Assembly: GCA_038240335.1 (NCBI GenBank) | Contig: JBBSDV010000153.1 | Span: 1-7,841, forward strand | Direction of reading: 5' to 3' | Source: JBBSDV01 sp038240335 | GTDB taxonomy: Bacteria; Chloroflexota; Dehalococcoidia; DSTF01; JACRBR01 | DNA length: 7,841 nt | In this document: piece by piece, positions 1-5,958 of the stretch | Layout of the letters: the number at the start of each line of letters is the position of its first letter | Position numbering within the stretch: the stretch's first letter is position 1 | Translations under genes and position numbers: made by a program | Notes under the pieces: generated by a model | The model's database searches: none | Told to the model about the DNA's origin: nothing | The model's input: the letters and a program-made list of their open reading frames with translations, nothing else

Positions 1-815
1 ATCAGCTGCGGCAACAGCACGACCGGCGGATCCTTCAGATCCTGGTCGCCGACGCCGCGCAGTTCGAGACGAAGCTTGCCGTTCGACTCCGCGAGGAACA
101 GCTGCTGCGTCTCTTCCGGTGTGAGCAGCAGGGTCGCGGTCACGGCGTCCGGTTCCGGCTTCGCAACGCCTGCCGCGACGGGGTTCGTGCTCCCGCTGGC
201 GCCGCCGGCATCGCCGCTCGCCGGCGTCTTGGCGGAGCTCGCCACGGGCCCCGAGTTGATGATGGTTTGGGCGATCGCCGCGACCTGGATATTCCGCAGA
301 ATCGTCTTCGAGATCACGGGCTTGTCGCAGCACAGCCAGATGACGTCGACATAGTCGCCCGGCAGGATCAGGCCGCCGGCCTGTGCCACCTGCGAAGTCG
401 TGAACGACATCGCGCGCTTGCCGGTCGGAATCACATACGAAAGACCAGTGCCCGCCGCAGGCTTGTCGATGTCGACCACCCCGCTCGTCACGAGCTGCTG
501 GCCCGTCTCGACCGGGAACTTCGTCACCTTGCCGACGACGTCCGACACGCTTCCGTAGCTCCCCGCGACCCGGCTGTTCGCCGAGATGCTCTTCACCTCG
601 AGCATGTCGGGGACGATGCTCGTGTTCTGCAGGATGGGAACGCGCGCCACCACTACCTGTGTATTGCCGACCGCGGCCGATGAGCTGGTCGAACTGTCGC
701 TGGACGAGAGTTTCGCCCATACCAGTACAGCGCTCAGCGCCCCCAACAGCAGCGCCACCATCAGAAAGCGCCGGTTCATCCGTCCCTGTGATCCACTCGC
801 GACTCGTTGTGCCAT
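1..815 (-). CDS. cpaB: Flp/Tad pilus assembly protein CpaB (RcpC), 3' end cut by window edge
   Basis: CpaB/RcpC is a periplasmic or envelope component of the Tad (Flp, type IVb) pilus apparatus and is thought to assist secretin function. The reading frame is open from the ATG at 815 to base 3, giving 271 residues with no stop. Residues 16-34 form one N-terminal membrane segment. Residues about 52-118 look like an SAF domain. Residues about 119-255 match the RcpC/CpaB region, including GKRAMSF, a LPGDYVDVIW stretch and TPEETQQLFLAESNGKLRL. An Ala/Gly/Ser/Pro-rich stretch (about 187-222) interrupts that region. A GGGAGA ribosome site lies 7 nt upstream of the ATG. A second ATG at codon 13 (MNRRFLM) is a possible alternative start. 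The gene is downstream of an ECF sigma gene on the same strand, 138 bp away. A Cys-Cys pair at 162-163 is noticeable. Family assignment is firm; the C-terminal end is missing only because of the window edge. Confidence 0.93.
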   Translation of the reverse strand, partial: MAQRVASGSQGRMNRRFLMVALLLGALSAVLVWAKLSSSDSSTSSSAAVGNTQVVVARVPILQNTSIVPDMLEVKSISANSRVAGSYGSVSDVVGKVTKFPVETGQQLVTSGVVDIDKPAAGTGLSYVIPTGKRAMSFTTSQVAQAGGLILPGDYVDVIWLCCDKPVISKTILRNIQVAAIAQTIINSGPVASSAKTPASGDAGGASGSTNPVAAGVAKPEPDAVTATLLLTPEETQQLFLAESNGKLRLELRGVGDQDLKDPPVVLLPQL

Positions 816-837
816 GGTCGTTTCTCCCACGGAATCA

Positions 838-850
838 GGCCTCTCAGGCC
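838..850 (-). other. short perfect dyad in the cpaB leader
   Basis: GGCCT-CTC-AGGCC is a 5-bp perfect inverted repeat with a 3-nt centre, ending 22 bp upstream of the cpaB ATG and just upstream of its ribosome site. It could be an operator or a small leader hairpin. A repeat this short can occur by chance in GC-rich DNA. Confidence 0.25.
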
Positions 851-920
851 GCTATGCTGTATAGGTATCGGCGATCGATCGTGCGGCTTTACGATTGCCG
901 CGGTCTCGATTACCCGCGAT

Positions 921-938
921 TCTCGCCAATATGCGAGA
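921..938 (-). terminator. hairpin just after the ECF sigma gene, no T-run
   Basis: TCTCGC-CAATAT-GCGAGA forms a perfect 6-bp stem with a 6-nt loop, 15 bp past the stop of the sigma gene and upstream of cpaB. No T-run follows on the minus strand, so it is a weak candidate for an intrinsic terminator. It could equally be an attenuating or mRNA-processing hairpin between two co-transcribed genes. Confidence 0.3.
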
Positions 939-953
939 GAGCTTGGCCCCGGC

Positions 954-1529
954 CTAGATCCCCGGGTCGAGCAGCTTCATCTGCTTCCGCAGCGAATTCA
1001 GTGCCCGGTGCTGGATCACCCGTATCGCCGCCACGCTCTTCCCGATGATCGCCGCCACCTCCGTGTAGTCGAGGTCCTCGATGAAACGCAGGATGATCAC
1101 TTGTCGCTGCTCTTCACGGAGCAGCAGGATCGCTTCGCGCACCAACTCCTCGTCCGCCGACTGCGCGAACGACGACTCCGGATCAATCCGCATCTTGTGA
1201 TCGACGATGCCGTCGTGCAGCTCCGATGACTCTCGCTTGCTCCGCAGATAGCTGACTCCGAGGTTGTGCGCGATCCGCAGGAGCCACGACACAAACGGCG
1301 CCCCCCGTACCTGGTAGCGCTCCACCGCCTCCCATGCCCGCAAGAAGGTCTGCGCCGTCAGATCCTCGGCCTCCGTCGCGCTTCCCACCATGTAATAGAT
1401 GTGCCGATAGACGCGGACGACGTGCCGGTCATACAGCTCCCCAAAGGCTTCCTGGTCCTTCTGGATCGCCCGCATGACGAGCGGAATGTCGTCGTTTGCG
1501 CGCGGGATGGCCGTATTGGCGCTGACCAT
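954..1529 (-). CDS. RNA polymerase ECF-type sigma-70 factor
   Basis: This is a small sigma factor that directs RNA polymerase to a dedicated set of promoters. From the preferred start it has 191 residues, a normal ECF length, with region 2 and region 4 and no sigma-3 domain. Region 2 spans about residues 22-99 and includes DLTAQTFLRAWEAVERY (56-72), the core-binding and -10 recognition part, followed by WLLRIAHNL (82-90). Region 4 spans about 128-185 and ends in a helix-turn-helix, YTEVAAIIGKSVAAIRV, with a following RALNSLRK helix. The ATG at 1529 is preferred because AAGGA (4 nt upstream) and GGAG (9 nt upstream) precede it. The ATG five codons earlier at 1544 has no visible ribosome site. 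ECF factors usually sit beside an anti-sigma gene; none is present here. The next gene on the strand is cpaB, so control of the pilus locus is a reasonable inference. The ECF subgroup cannot be assigned by eye. Confidence 0.93.
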   Translation of the reverse strand: MVSANTAIPRANDDIPLVMRAIQKDQEAFGELYDRHVVRVYRHIYYMVGSATEAEDLTAQTFLRAWEAVERYQVRGAPFVSWLLRIAHNLGVSYLRSKRESSELHDGIVDHKMRIDPESSFAQSADEELVREAILLLREEQRQVIILRFIEDLDYTEVAAIIGKSVAAIRVIQHRALNSLRKQMKLLDPGI

Positions 1530-1533
1530 CGAT

Positions 1534-1542
1534 TCCTTCTCC
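1534..1542 (-). promoter_or_regulatory. ribosome binding site that decides the ECF start
   Basis: On the minus strand GGAGAAGGA lies immediately before the ATG at 1529, with 4 nt from AAGGA or 9 nt from GGAG. It sits inside the extra codons that would be translated from the ATG at 1544, so it favours the downstream start. Confidence 0.6.
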
Positions 1543-1572
1543 ATGAACTGCGGGACGTCCAGATGAGCAACC

Positions 1573-1600
1573 GGAAGCCGCGGAGGGCTCCGCCACTTCC
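1573..1600 (-). other. stem-loop upstream of the ECF sigma gene
   Basis: The arms GGAAG (1573-1577) and CTTCC (1596-1600) enclose GCGGA and TCCGC around a 4-nt loop. This gives a two-part stem broken by a 2x2 internal loop. It lies about 30-60 bp upstream of the start and could fold in the leader mRNA if transcription starts farther up. Confidence 0.35.
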
Positions 1601-1602
1601 AT

Positions 1603-1617
1603 TAGGGATGTTCCCTA
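1603..1617. promoter_or_regulatory. candidate operator: perfect 6-bp dyad upstream of the ECF gene
   Basis: TAGGGA-TGT-TCCCTA is a perfect inverted repeat with a 3-nt centre, about 75 bp upstream of the preferred sigma start. Its size and symmetry suit a dimeric repressor or activator, though no regulator is encoded nearby. An mRNA hairpin is the alternative. Confidence 0.35.
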
Positions 1618-1892
1618 TGTCCCAAGGAGAATCGGCACGCATGGGCCCTGGCTTGAGGGGTACGGCTGCATCGCGACTGCATTTGTGCGCGATCGGACGG
1701 ATCTTGTTCGTCGTGTCAGCTCGTCACGCAGCGGCGAATCGACGAGGTGCTCGCCGTCACTCCACTCAGCCCGACGACACCCGAACGAGAGTGATGCCAC
1801 TCCTCAGCGAGAGGCGCTCGCCTGCTTGCTCCTGGGCTTGTACTGAGTGGTCGTTCGTTCCTAAGTCGCCTGCGTGCGGTCGAGTACGCGAG

Positions 1893-3776
1893 CTACTCGT
1901 CTGTCGATCGCGCAAAGCCCGCGTCTGGCTGCGTCATCAGGTCCGTCATGCGGGGCATGCGCGGTGGCATCACGTTGCCTGACGGAGCGTCGCGCCGCGG
2001 GCCGTCGTCCCGAAGGATGTTCGGCACGTCGCCGGAAGGCGCCGCCTCCGGCTCGTCCGCGACAACCCGGAACTCGAACTTGCGATCGGCAATGTCGAAG
2101 GTGTCACCGGGTTCGAGGATCGCCCAGCCTCCAGCCGGTCCGTCGTTCGCGATCGACGACATGCGCGTCATCTTGTGCACCATCAGGTGTCCGTCGCGCA
2201 CCCACACGCGCGCTTCGACGCCGTTGAAGTCCGGATCGAGAATGCGTACGGCGCACATCGCGTCGGAGCCGACGCTCACCGGCCGCGCACCGACGGCATA
2301 CTCCTTGCCGGCGCCCTCGCCGCTCCGCAAGACGAGCGTGCCGCGCGGCTCGACGACGACCTCCGGCTCCGGCGCGGGAATCGGCTCGGCTGCTTCCTCC
2401 TGCGGCGCAACACTTCGGTGCTCTGTCGCCCACGGCTTCACTCGCTGGCTATGCGGCACGACGTGTTCGCGCGGCTGCCGTCGCTTGAGGAAGAACACGC
2501 CAGCCCCTGCGGCCAGCGCAATCCCCGCCAGTGCGCCCAAAATCGGAATGATCGGCAGCTTCCCGCCGCCCCCAGCCTTGGCGACGACCGGCGGTGTCGA
2601 CGTGAAGGCCAGCGGCGTCGACGTGATGGATTGCGAGCCCGACTGCGCCGAGACCATCAACGAGTGGCTGCCGTTTCCGTAGTCCTTTGGGTCATACACG
2701 AACTTGAATGGCGCGTCCGACGTCTCGAACACGTTCACGCCGTCCACGGAAAACGCTACGTGCGTCAGGACGGAATCACCACTCGGCTGGATCGTCAGTT
2801 CACGCGGCGCCTCGACGGCGTCGCCGGCCTCGATGCCCGCTACGACGAGCTTCGGCGCGACGAACCCTGCGCTCGGCCTGAAGCTCGTCGCGCCCTTCGC
2901 CGTCCGCGTGTCCGCTCGTAGATCAATCGAAAGTGGCGCCTCCGATAGCCCCGCTGCCGCCGAGCCATCGAGCGTGACAATGTATTGGCTCCGCAGCAGC
3001 CTTCCCACACTCGCGTAGAGCGCGGTCAATTGCGCCGGATTCGGCGCCTCGAGTTCGCGGCCCTTGGTGCTCGTGCCGAGATCCGTCAGGTACCCGCGAT
3101 CGATGTCTTTGCCTTCTGCGATCGCGAAAAACGGCACGCCGACGCCGGACGCCGAAGCGATCGCCTCCTCACGCGTCGTTGTCAGCGGAACGCCATCCTG
3201 CGCCCCGTCGCTCAGCAAGATCACCGCCCGCCGCGTCGATGACGATGACGCCGCTTTGATCGCAGCTGCGCTCGTCGCCTTGTAGAGCGACGTATTGCCG
3301 GCCGCGACCAGCGCGTCGATCGCAGAGCGCGAGACGCTTCGATCCGTCGTGTAATCATGAACCTGCGTCACATCGTCGGAGAATGTCAGCAGCGCGACGC
3401 GATCGGCTGGCGCCAATCCATTGATGAAGCCGTCCGCCGCGGCCTTGGTCTGGGCAATCGCCTCCCCCGCCATGCTTCCGCTCACGTCGATCACGATGAC
3501 GACGTCGAGCGGCACATTCTCACTCGTCGCTAACTCGGCGCCGTCCACCTTTGCCGGCTTGCCGGCCACGGACGCACTGAAGTTCGCCGCCGTGAGCACG
3601 CCGAGATCCGCTCCGGACGTGTCTTCCAGATTGACGACCGCGCTCACTTCCGGGAAGCCGCCCTCGCGAACCGAGACAATGTCGGCCCGCAGGGTCGGCG
3701 GCGGCTGCTGCGCGCTGGTCGGCAGCATCGATGCGAATGCGAGTGCCACGGCCGCAAATGGGAGAAGGTAGCGCAC
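1893..3776 (-). CDS. secreted/membrane VWA-domain protein with Ig-like region, one TM helix and FHA-like cytoplasmic tail
   Basis: The product has 627 residues from the GTG at 3776. Residues 1-22 are a signal peptide (hydrophobic core, likely cleavage after TSA). A VWA domain spans about 90-265 with a complete metal-binding MIDAS site: DVSGS at 97-101, Thr162 in GNTSL and Asp190 in LLSDG. Residues about 305-395 resemble a bacterial Ig-like domain (VDGVNVFETSDAPFKFVYDP). A membrane helix at 408-430 is followed by KRRQ, placing the VWA outside. After a Pro/Glu linker (455-478), residues about 478-572 resemble an FHA domain. Its usual Gly-Arg and Ser-x-x-His residues are not conserved, so phosphothreonine binding is doubtful. 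The reading frame stays open 127 codons farther up, but the extra part is Arg-rich and has no domain. The GTG is placed correctly before the signal peptide and has AAGGGA 7 nt upstream. Such proteins may sense or present ligands at the envelope. The neighbouring pilus gene and divergent AAA+ gene suggest a role in pilus assembly or regulation, which is inference. Confidence 0.9.
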   Translation of the reverse strand: MRYLLPFAAVALAFASMLPTSAQQPPPTLRADIVSVREGGFPEVSAVVNLEDTSGADLGVLTAANFSASVAGKPAKVDGAELATSENVPLDVVIVIDVSGSMAGEAIAQTKAAADGFINGLAPADRVALLTFSDDVTQVHDYTTDRSVSRSAIDALVAAGNTSLYKATSAAAIKAASSSSTRRAVILLSDGAQDGVPLTTTREEAIASASGVGVPFFAIAEGKDIDRGYLTDLGTSTKGRELEAPNPAQLTALYASVGRLLRSQYIVTLDGSAAAGLSEAPLSIDLRADTRTAKGATSFRPSAGFVAPKLVVAGIEAGDAVEAPRELTIQPSGDSVLTHVAFSVDGVNVFETSDAPFKFVYDPKDYGNGSHSLMVSAQSGSQSITSTPLAFTSTPPVVAKAGGGGKLPIIPILGALAGIALAAGAGVFFLKRRQPREHVVPHSQRVKPWATEHRSVAPQEEAAEPIPAPEPEVVVEPRGTLVLRSGEGAGKEYAVGARPVSVGSDAMCAVRILDPDFNGVEARVWVRDGHLMVHKMTRMSSIANDGPAGGWAILEPGDTFDIADRKFEFRVVADEPEAAPSGDVPNILRDDGPRRDAPSGNVMPPRMPRMTDLMTQPDAGFARSTDE

Positions 3777-3783
3777 GCGATGT

Positions 3784-3789
3784 TCCCTT
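3784..3789 (-). promoter_or_regulatory. ribosome binding site supporting the GTG start of the VWA gene
   Basis: AAGGGA on the minus strand lies 7 nt before the GTG at 3776. It fixes the start just ahead of the signal peptide and argues against the 127-codon upstream extension. Confidence 0.65.
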
Positions 3790-3814
3790 CGTCGTCTGAG
3801 GCGAACCCTCGCCT

Positions 3815-3857
3815 TCTTGTCAATTCGTCGTTTCTGCCGTCGGAGCGCTTGACAAGA
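3815..3857. promoter_or_regulatory. 9-bp inverted repeat carrying outward-facing TTGACA boxes
   Basis: TCTTGTCAA (3815-3823) and TTGACAAGA (3849-3857) are perfect inverted copies separated by 25 bp. Each arm contains a consensus TTGACA -35 hexamer, one reading left toward the VWA gene and one reading right toward the ATPase gene. The right arm has a matching -10; the left arm has no good -10 at 16-19 bp. It may be a divergent promoter pair or an operator. Confidence 0.5.
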
Positions 3858-3877
3858 CACGCGACCGATGGCAAAAT
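3849..3877 (+). promoter_or_regulatory. sigma-70-type promoter facing the AAA+ gene
   Basis: A perfect -35 TTGACA (3849-3854) is followed by a 17-bp spacer and CAAAAT (3872-3877), a 4 of 6 match to TATAAT. Transcription would start near 3884. It is the best -35/-10 pair I found in the window. The distance to the ATPase start is long, so it may also serve an unannotated leader RNA. Confidence 0.5.
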
Positions 3878-3953
3878 CACGCACCTGCATCGCGGCGCGC
3901 AAGCGCCTGGACGGATCCGCAGGGATGTCCAACAAAGTATCGACAGTTTCTGC

Positions 3954-3968
3954 GCCGCTCTGAGCGGC
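3954..3968. other. perfect 6-bp dyad GCCGCT-CTG-AGCGGC
   Basis: This inverted repeat with a 3-nt centre lies about 70 bp downstream of the predicted transcription start at 3884. It could be a leader hairpin or a protein-binding site. No T-run follows on either strand. Confidence 0.25.
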
Positions 3969-4083
3969 ACGGCGAGCCAGCACGGACGCAGGCACGCGAG
4001 CTTGACTCTCGTACCCGCGCACGCTGCCCGCGAAGCGCGAGTTTGGTCTTCCGCCTCGAGCGGGAGCATTCCAATGGGGCCAC

Positions 4084-4138
4084 GGGCCCAGAGGACGCGC
4101 ACTCAGGAGGCGGGGCCTGGCTGGCGTCCTCTGGCCCC
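4084..4138. repeat. 15-nt GC-rich inverted repeat (long hairpin)
   Basis: The arm at 4084-4098 (GGGCCCAGAGGACGC) and the arm at 4124-4138 (GCGTCCTCTGGCCCC) are complementary at 14 of 15 positions, with a 25-nt loop. The loop can form a further short CAGG/CCTG stem. A stem this long and GC-rich is much stronger than the other dyads in the window. There is no T-run after it on either strand, so it is not a typical intrinsic terminator. In a transcript from 3884 it would be a prominent 5' leader structure ahead of the ATPase gene. Confidence 0.6.
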
Positions 4139-4315
4139 AACCCGTCACCCACGTCAATACCCTTCCCTATCGCGCACGCGTCGCCAGCTCGTCGGCCTCG
4201 CGGACCAACACACCCGACCCCGAACGCAAGCCGGATTGCGCACGCGCTGTCTGTCGGTCGCGATCCCGTTCCGGCCCCGCGTTTTTGCGCTCCGGTGCGC
4301 TGCAGCTTTGTGCAC

Positions 4316-4450
4316 ATGATCCGATACTCCACTTGGAAGAACGTGAGGCCGCAGCTCAATCGCGTCATCCACGCGATCACGTCCCGCCTGCACGGGGACA
4401 GGATCGTGCAACAACACGTCGCGCAGGAATGCCGAGGAGCTGAGGGATGA
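4316..4450 (+). CDS. candidate 44-aa small protein, ATGA-overlapping the AAA+ gene
   Basis: The frame encodes 44 residues beginning MIRYSTWKNVRPQLNRVIHAI. It is basic, with no membrane segment and no family I recognise. Its stop overlaps the ATPase start as ATGA, the classic arrangement for translational coupling. By my count about 80% of its codons end in G or C, similar to real genes here. Against it, no ribosome site precedes the ATG. The same frame extends upstream to 4043, so the open frame could be incidental in GC-rich DNA. It may be a leader peptide coupling translation to the ATPase, or noise. Confidence 0.3.
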   Translation: MIRYSTWKNVRPQLNRVIHAITSRLHGDRIVQQHVAQECRGAEG

Positions 4451-5868
4451 CGACCGAGATTGGCGGCCTGCGGACCTCGCTCGTCGATTCTGCCGCCGGG
4501 CGCACGTCCGGCGCTGCCGACGCCGATGCCGCGCCGTTCGTGCCGCAACCGCAAACCGTCGCCGAGACCGGCCTCGACTTCTCGATGATCCTCGATCTCG
4601 TCGTCAAGTCGATCTACTTCACCGGCCGGCCCGCCGCGCGTCAGATCGCCGCGCAGCTCGCCCTCAATTTCCCCGTCATCGATGAAGTGCTGTCGTTTCT
4701 CAAGCGCGAGCAGCTCGCCGAGGTCGTCGGAAGCGCCGGCATGGGCGAGCAGCTCTACCAGTACTCGCTGTCAAACAAGGGTGTCGAGAAAGCCGAAGAG
4801 GCGCTCGCTCGCAACCATTACATCGGCCCCGCGCCCGTGCCGTTCGAGTTGTATCTCGAGGTCCTGAAGCGGCAGTCCATCCGCACAATTCACGTCACCC
4901 CCGGCACGGTCGACAACGCAATGTCGCATCTCGTCCTCGATGAGGCGGTGCCATCTGCCCTCGGACCGGCCGTGAACTCCGGTCGCTCGATGCTGCTCTA
5001 CGGTGGCTCCGGCAACGGCAAAAGCACGATCACCCAGGCGATCGGCCGCATGCTCCCGGGCGAAGTCCTGATCCCGTACGCCGTCGACCTCAATGGGATC
5101 ATCGTCAAGGTCTTCGACCCGCGCGTCCACCGCGAAATCGCCTCGGATCAACAGAGCGACCGCCGTGCCAGCGACAGCAACGCGGCCGGTGCCGACCGAC
5201 GCCGCGATCGCCGCTGGATCGTCGCTCGCCGCCCGATGATCACCGCCGGCGGCGAATTGACGCTCAACGAGCTCGAGCTGCGCTATTCGCCGCAGTCGCA
5301 GTTCTACATCGCCCCCCTGCAATGGAAGGCGAACAGCGGCATCCTCATCGTCGACGACTTCGGCCGCCAGATGATCCAGCCGAAAGAGCTGCTCAACCGC
5401 TGGATCGTGCCGATGGAGGAGCGCGTCGACCACCTGGCGCTCCACACGGGCGACATGGTCGAAGTGCCCTTCGATGTCCTCCTGATCTTCTCGACAAACC
5501 TGCACCCGTCGCAGCTCGGCGATGAGGCGTTCTTCCGCCGCATCCGCCACAAGATCGAGATCCCCGACCCGTCGCGCGAGCAGTTTCTCGAGATCCTCGC
5601 CCGCGTGTGCCAGCAGCGCGAACTGCCGCTTGACCCGAACGCCGCGCTCTATCTCGTCGACAAGTACTACGAGCGCACCGGCCGCGGCTTCAAGGGCTGC
5701 CACCCACGCGACATTATCGATCTGGTCGCTGACATCTGCGTCTACCTCGGCGAGTCGCCTGCCTTCACCCGCAACCACCTCGACCAGGCGTGCCAGTCTT
5801 ATTTCGTCGCCATGGGCCCGCCCGGCGCCCCCGCCCGCACCCAACAGTTCGGCGGCCTCGCCGCCTAG
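4447..5868 (+). CDS. AAA+ ATPase with N-terminal winged-helix-like region
   Basis: This is a soluble 473-residue ATPase. Residues about 45-125 resemble a winged-helix domain (a helical part ending in FLKREQLAEVV, then LYQYSLSNKGVEKAEEAL, as in DNA-binding or adaptor wHTH folds). Walker A is GGSGNGKST (186-194). Walker B is ILIVDDF (299-305). A sensor-1-like FSTNLHP follows with Asn351. RRIRHKIEI (364-372) could hold the arginine finger, and GCHPRDIIDL (418-426) resembles the sensor-2 region. An Arg/Asp-rich insert at about 234-263 looks flexible. The ATG is the first possible start because a stop lies at 4441-4443. GAGGAG lies 7 nt upstream. It is not a secretion ATPase of the TadA/GspE class, since it lacks their Asp and His boxes. 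Divergence from a VWA protein recalls MoxR-type AAA+/VWA pairs. Substrate and partner are unknown; I do not recognise a named family. Confidence 0.88.
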   Translation: MTTEIGGLRTSLVDSAAGRTSGAADADAAPFVPQPQTVAETGLDFSMILDLVVKSIYFTGRPAARQIAAQLALNFPVIDEVLSFLKREQLAEVVGSAGMGEQLYQYSLSNKGVEKAEEALARNHYIGPAPVPFELYLEVLKRQSIRTIHVTPGTVDNAMSHLVLDEAVPSALGPAVNSGRSMLLYGGSGNGKSTITQAIGRMLPGEVLIPYAVDLNGIIVKVFDPRVHREIASDQQSDRRASDSNAAGADRRRDRRWIVARRPMITAGGELTLNELELRYSPQSQFYIAPLQWKANSGILIVDDFGRQMIQPKELLNRWIVPMEERVDHLALHTGDMVEVPFDVLLIFSTNLHPSQLGDEAFFRRIRHKIEIPDPSREQFLEILARVCQQRELPLDPNAALYLVDKYYERTGRGFKGCHPRDIIDLVADICVYLGESPAFTRNHLDQACQSYFVAMGPPGAPARTQQFGGLAA

Positions 5869-5880
5869 GCGGGATCCCGA

Positions 5881-5916
5881 CTGTCATCCCGAGCGCCAGC
5901 GCAGGATCTTCTCCGT
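5881..5916 (+). repeat. intergenic repeat, copy 1 (core only)
   Basis: The core begins CTGTCATCCCGAGCGCCAGC and ends CTCCGT, 36 nt. It starts 12 bp after the ATPase stop. It differs from copy 3 at two positions (CCC for CCA and GCAGG for GAAGG). A TCGCCGCT element seen in the other copies follows at 5931-5938. Confidence 0.8.
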
Positions 5917-5942
5917 ACGCGGATACCGACTCGCCGCTGAGC

Positions 5943-5957
5943 CGGTCCTTCGGACCG
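5943..5957. terminator. hairpin CGGTCC-TTC-GGACCG between repeat copies 1 and 2
   Basis: A perfect 6-bp GC-rich stem with a 3-nt loop lies 74 bp after the ATPase stop. No T-run follows, so intrinsic termination is uncertain. It may be part of the repeat structure. Confidence 0.3.
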
Positions 5958-5958
5958 A

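Larger units (their letters stand above)
1545..1892. other. 348-bp intergenic region between the VWA gene and the ECF gene
   Basis: No convincing gene lies here. The short frames have no ribosome site and no recognisable motif. The part nearest the sigma gene holds a perfect dyad (1603-1617) and a stem-loop (1573-1600), listed separately. Further upstream, CCACTC (1797-1802) and GAGTGG (1845-1850) could pair, and an AGGC/GCCT hairpin lies between them; these may mark the 3' end of the VWA transcript. I see no T-run typical of an intrinsic terminator and no clear -35/-10 pair facing the sigma gene. Confidence 0.5.
3777..4446. other. 670-bp divergent intergenic region between the VWA and AAA+ genes
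   Basis: The region separates two divergently transcribed genes and is long for a bacterial promoter region. It holds a rightward sigma-70-type promoter at 3849-3877 overlapping one arm of a 9-bp inverted repeat. It also holds a 5-bp hairpin with a 4-nt loop (3801-3814) and a GCCGCT-CTG-AGCGGC dyad (3954-3968). To the right are a 15-nt inverted repeat (4084-4138) and a 44-codon candidate small gene (4316-4450). Longer open frames here show no ribosome site, domain or motif. If the promoter drives the ATPase gene, its leader is about 560 nt. Confidence 0.5.

Noticed and set aside
267..683. open frames opposite cpaB
   Set aside because: They are low-complexity Arg/His-rich shadows; the minus-strand frame gives a clear CpaB.
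3777..4157. 127-codon upstream extension of the VWA reading frame
   Set aside because: It is Arg-rich, has no domain, and would bury the signal peptide inside the protein. The GTG at 3776 has a well-spaced AAGGGA and places the signal peptide at the N-terminus.
4771..5844. 357-codon open frame antisense to the AAA+ gene
   Set aside because: It shadows a gene with clear Walker motifs, is rich in Arg, Asp, Val and Ala as expected for the complement of GC-rich codons, and shows no motif.
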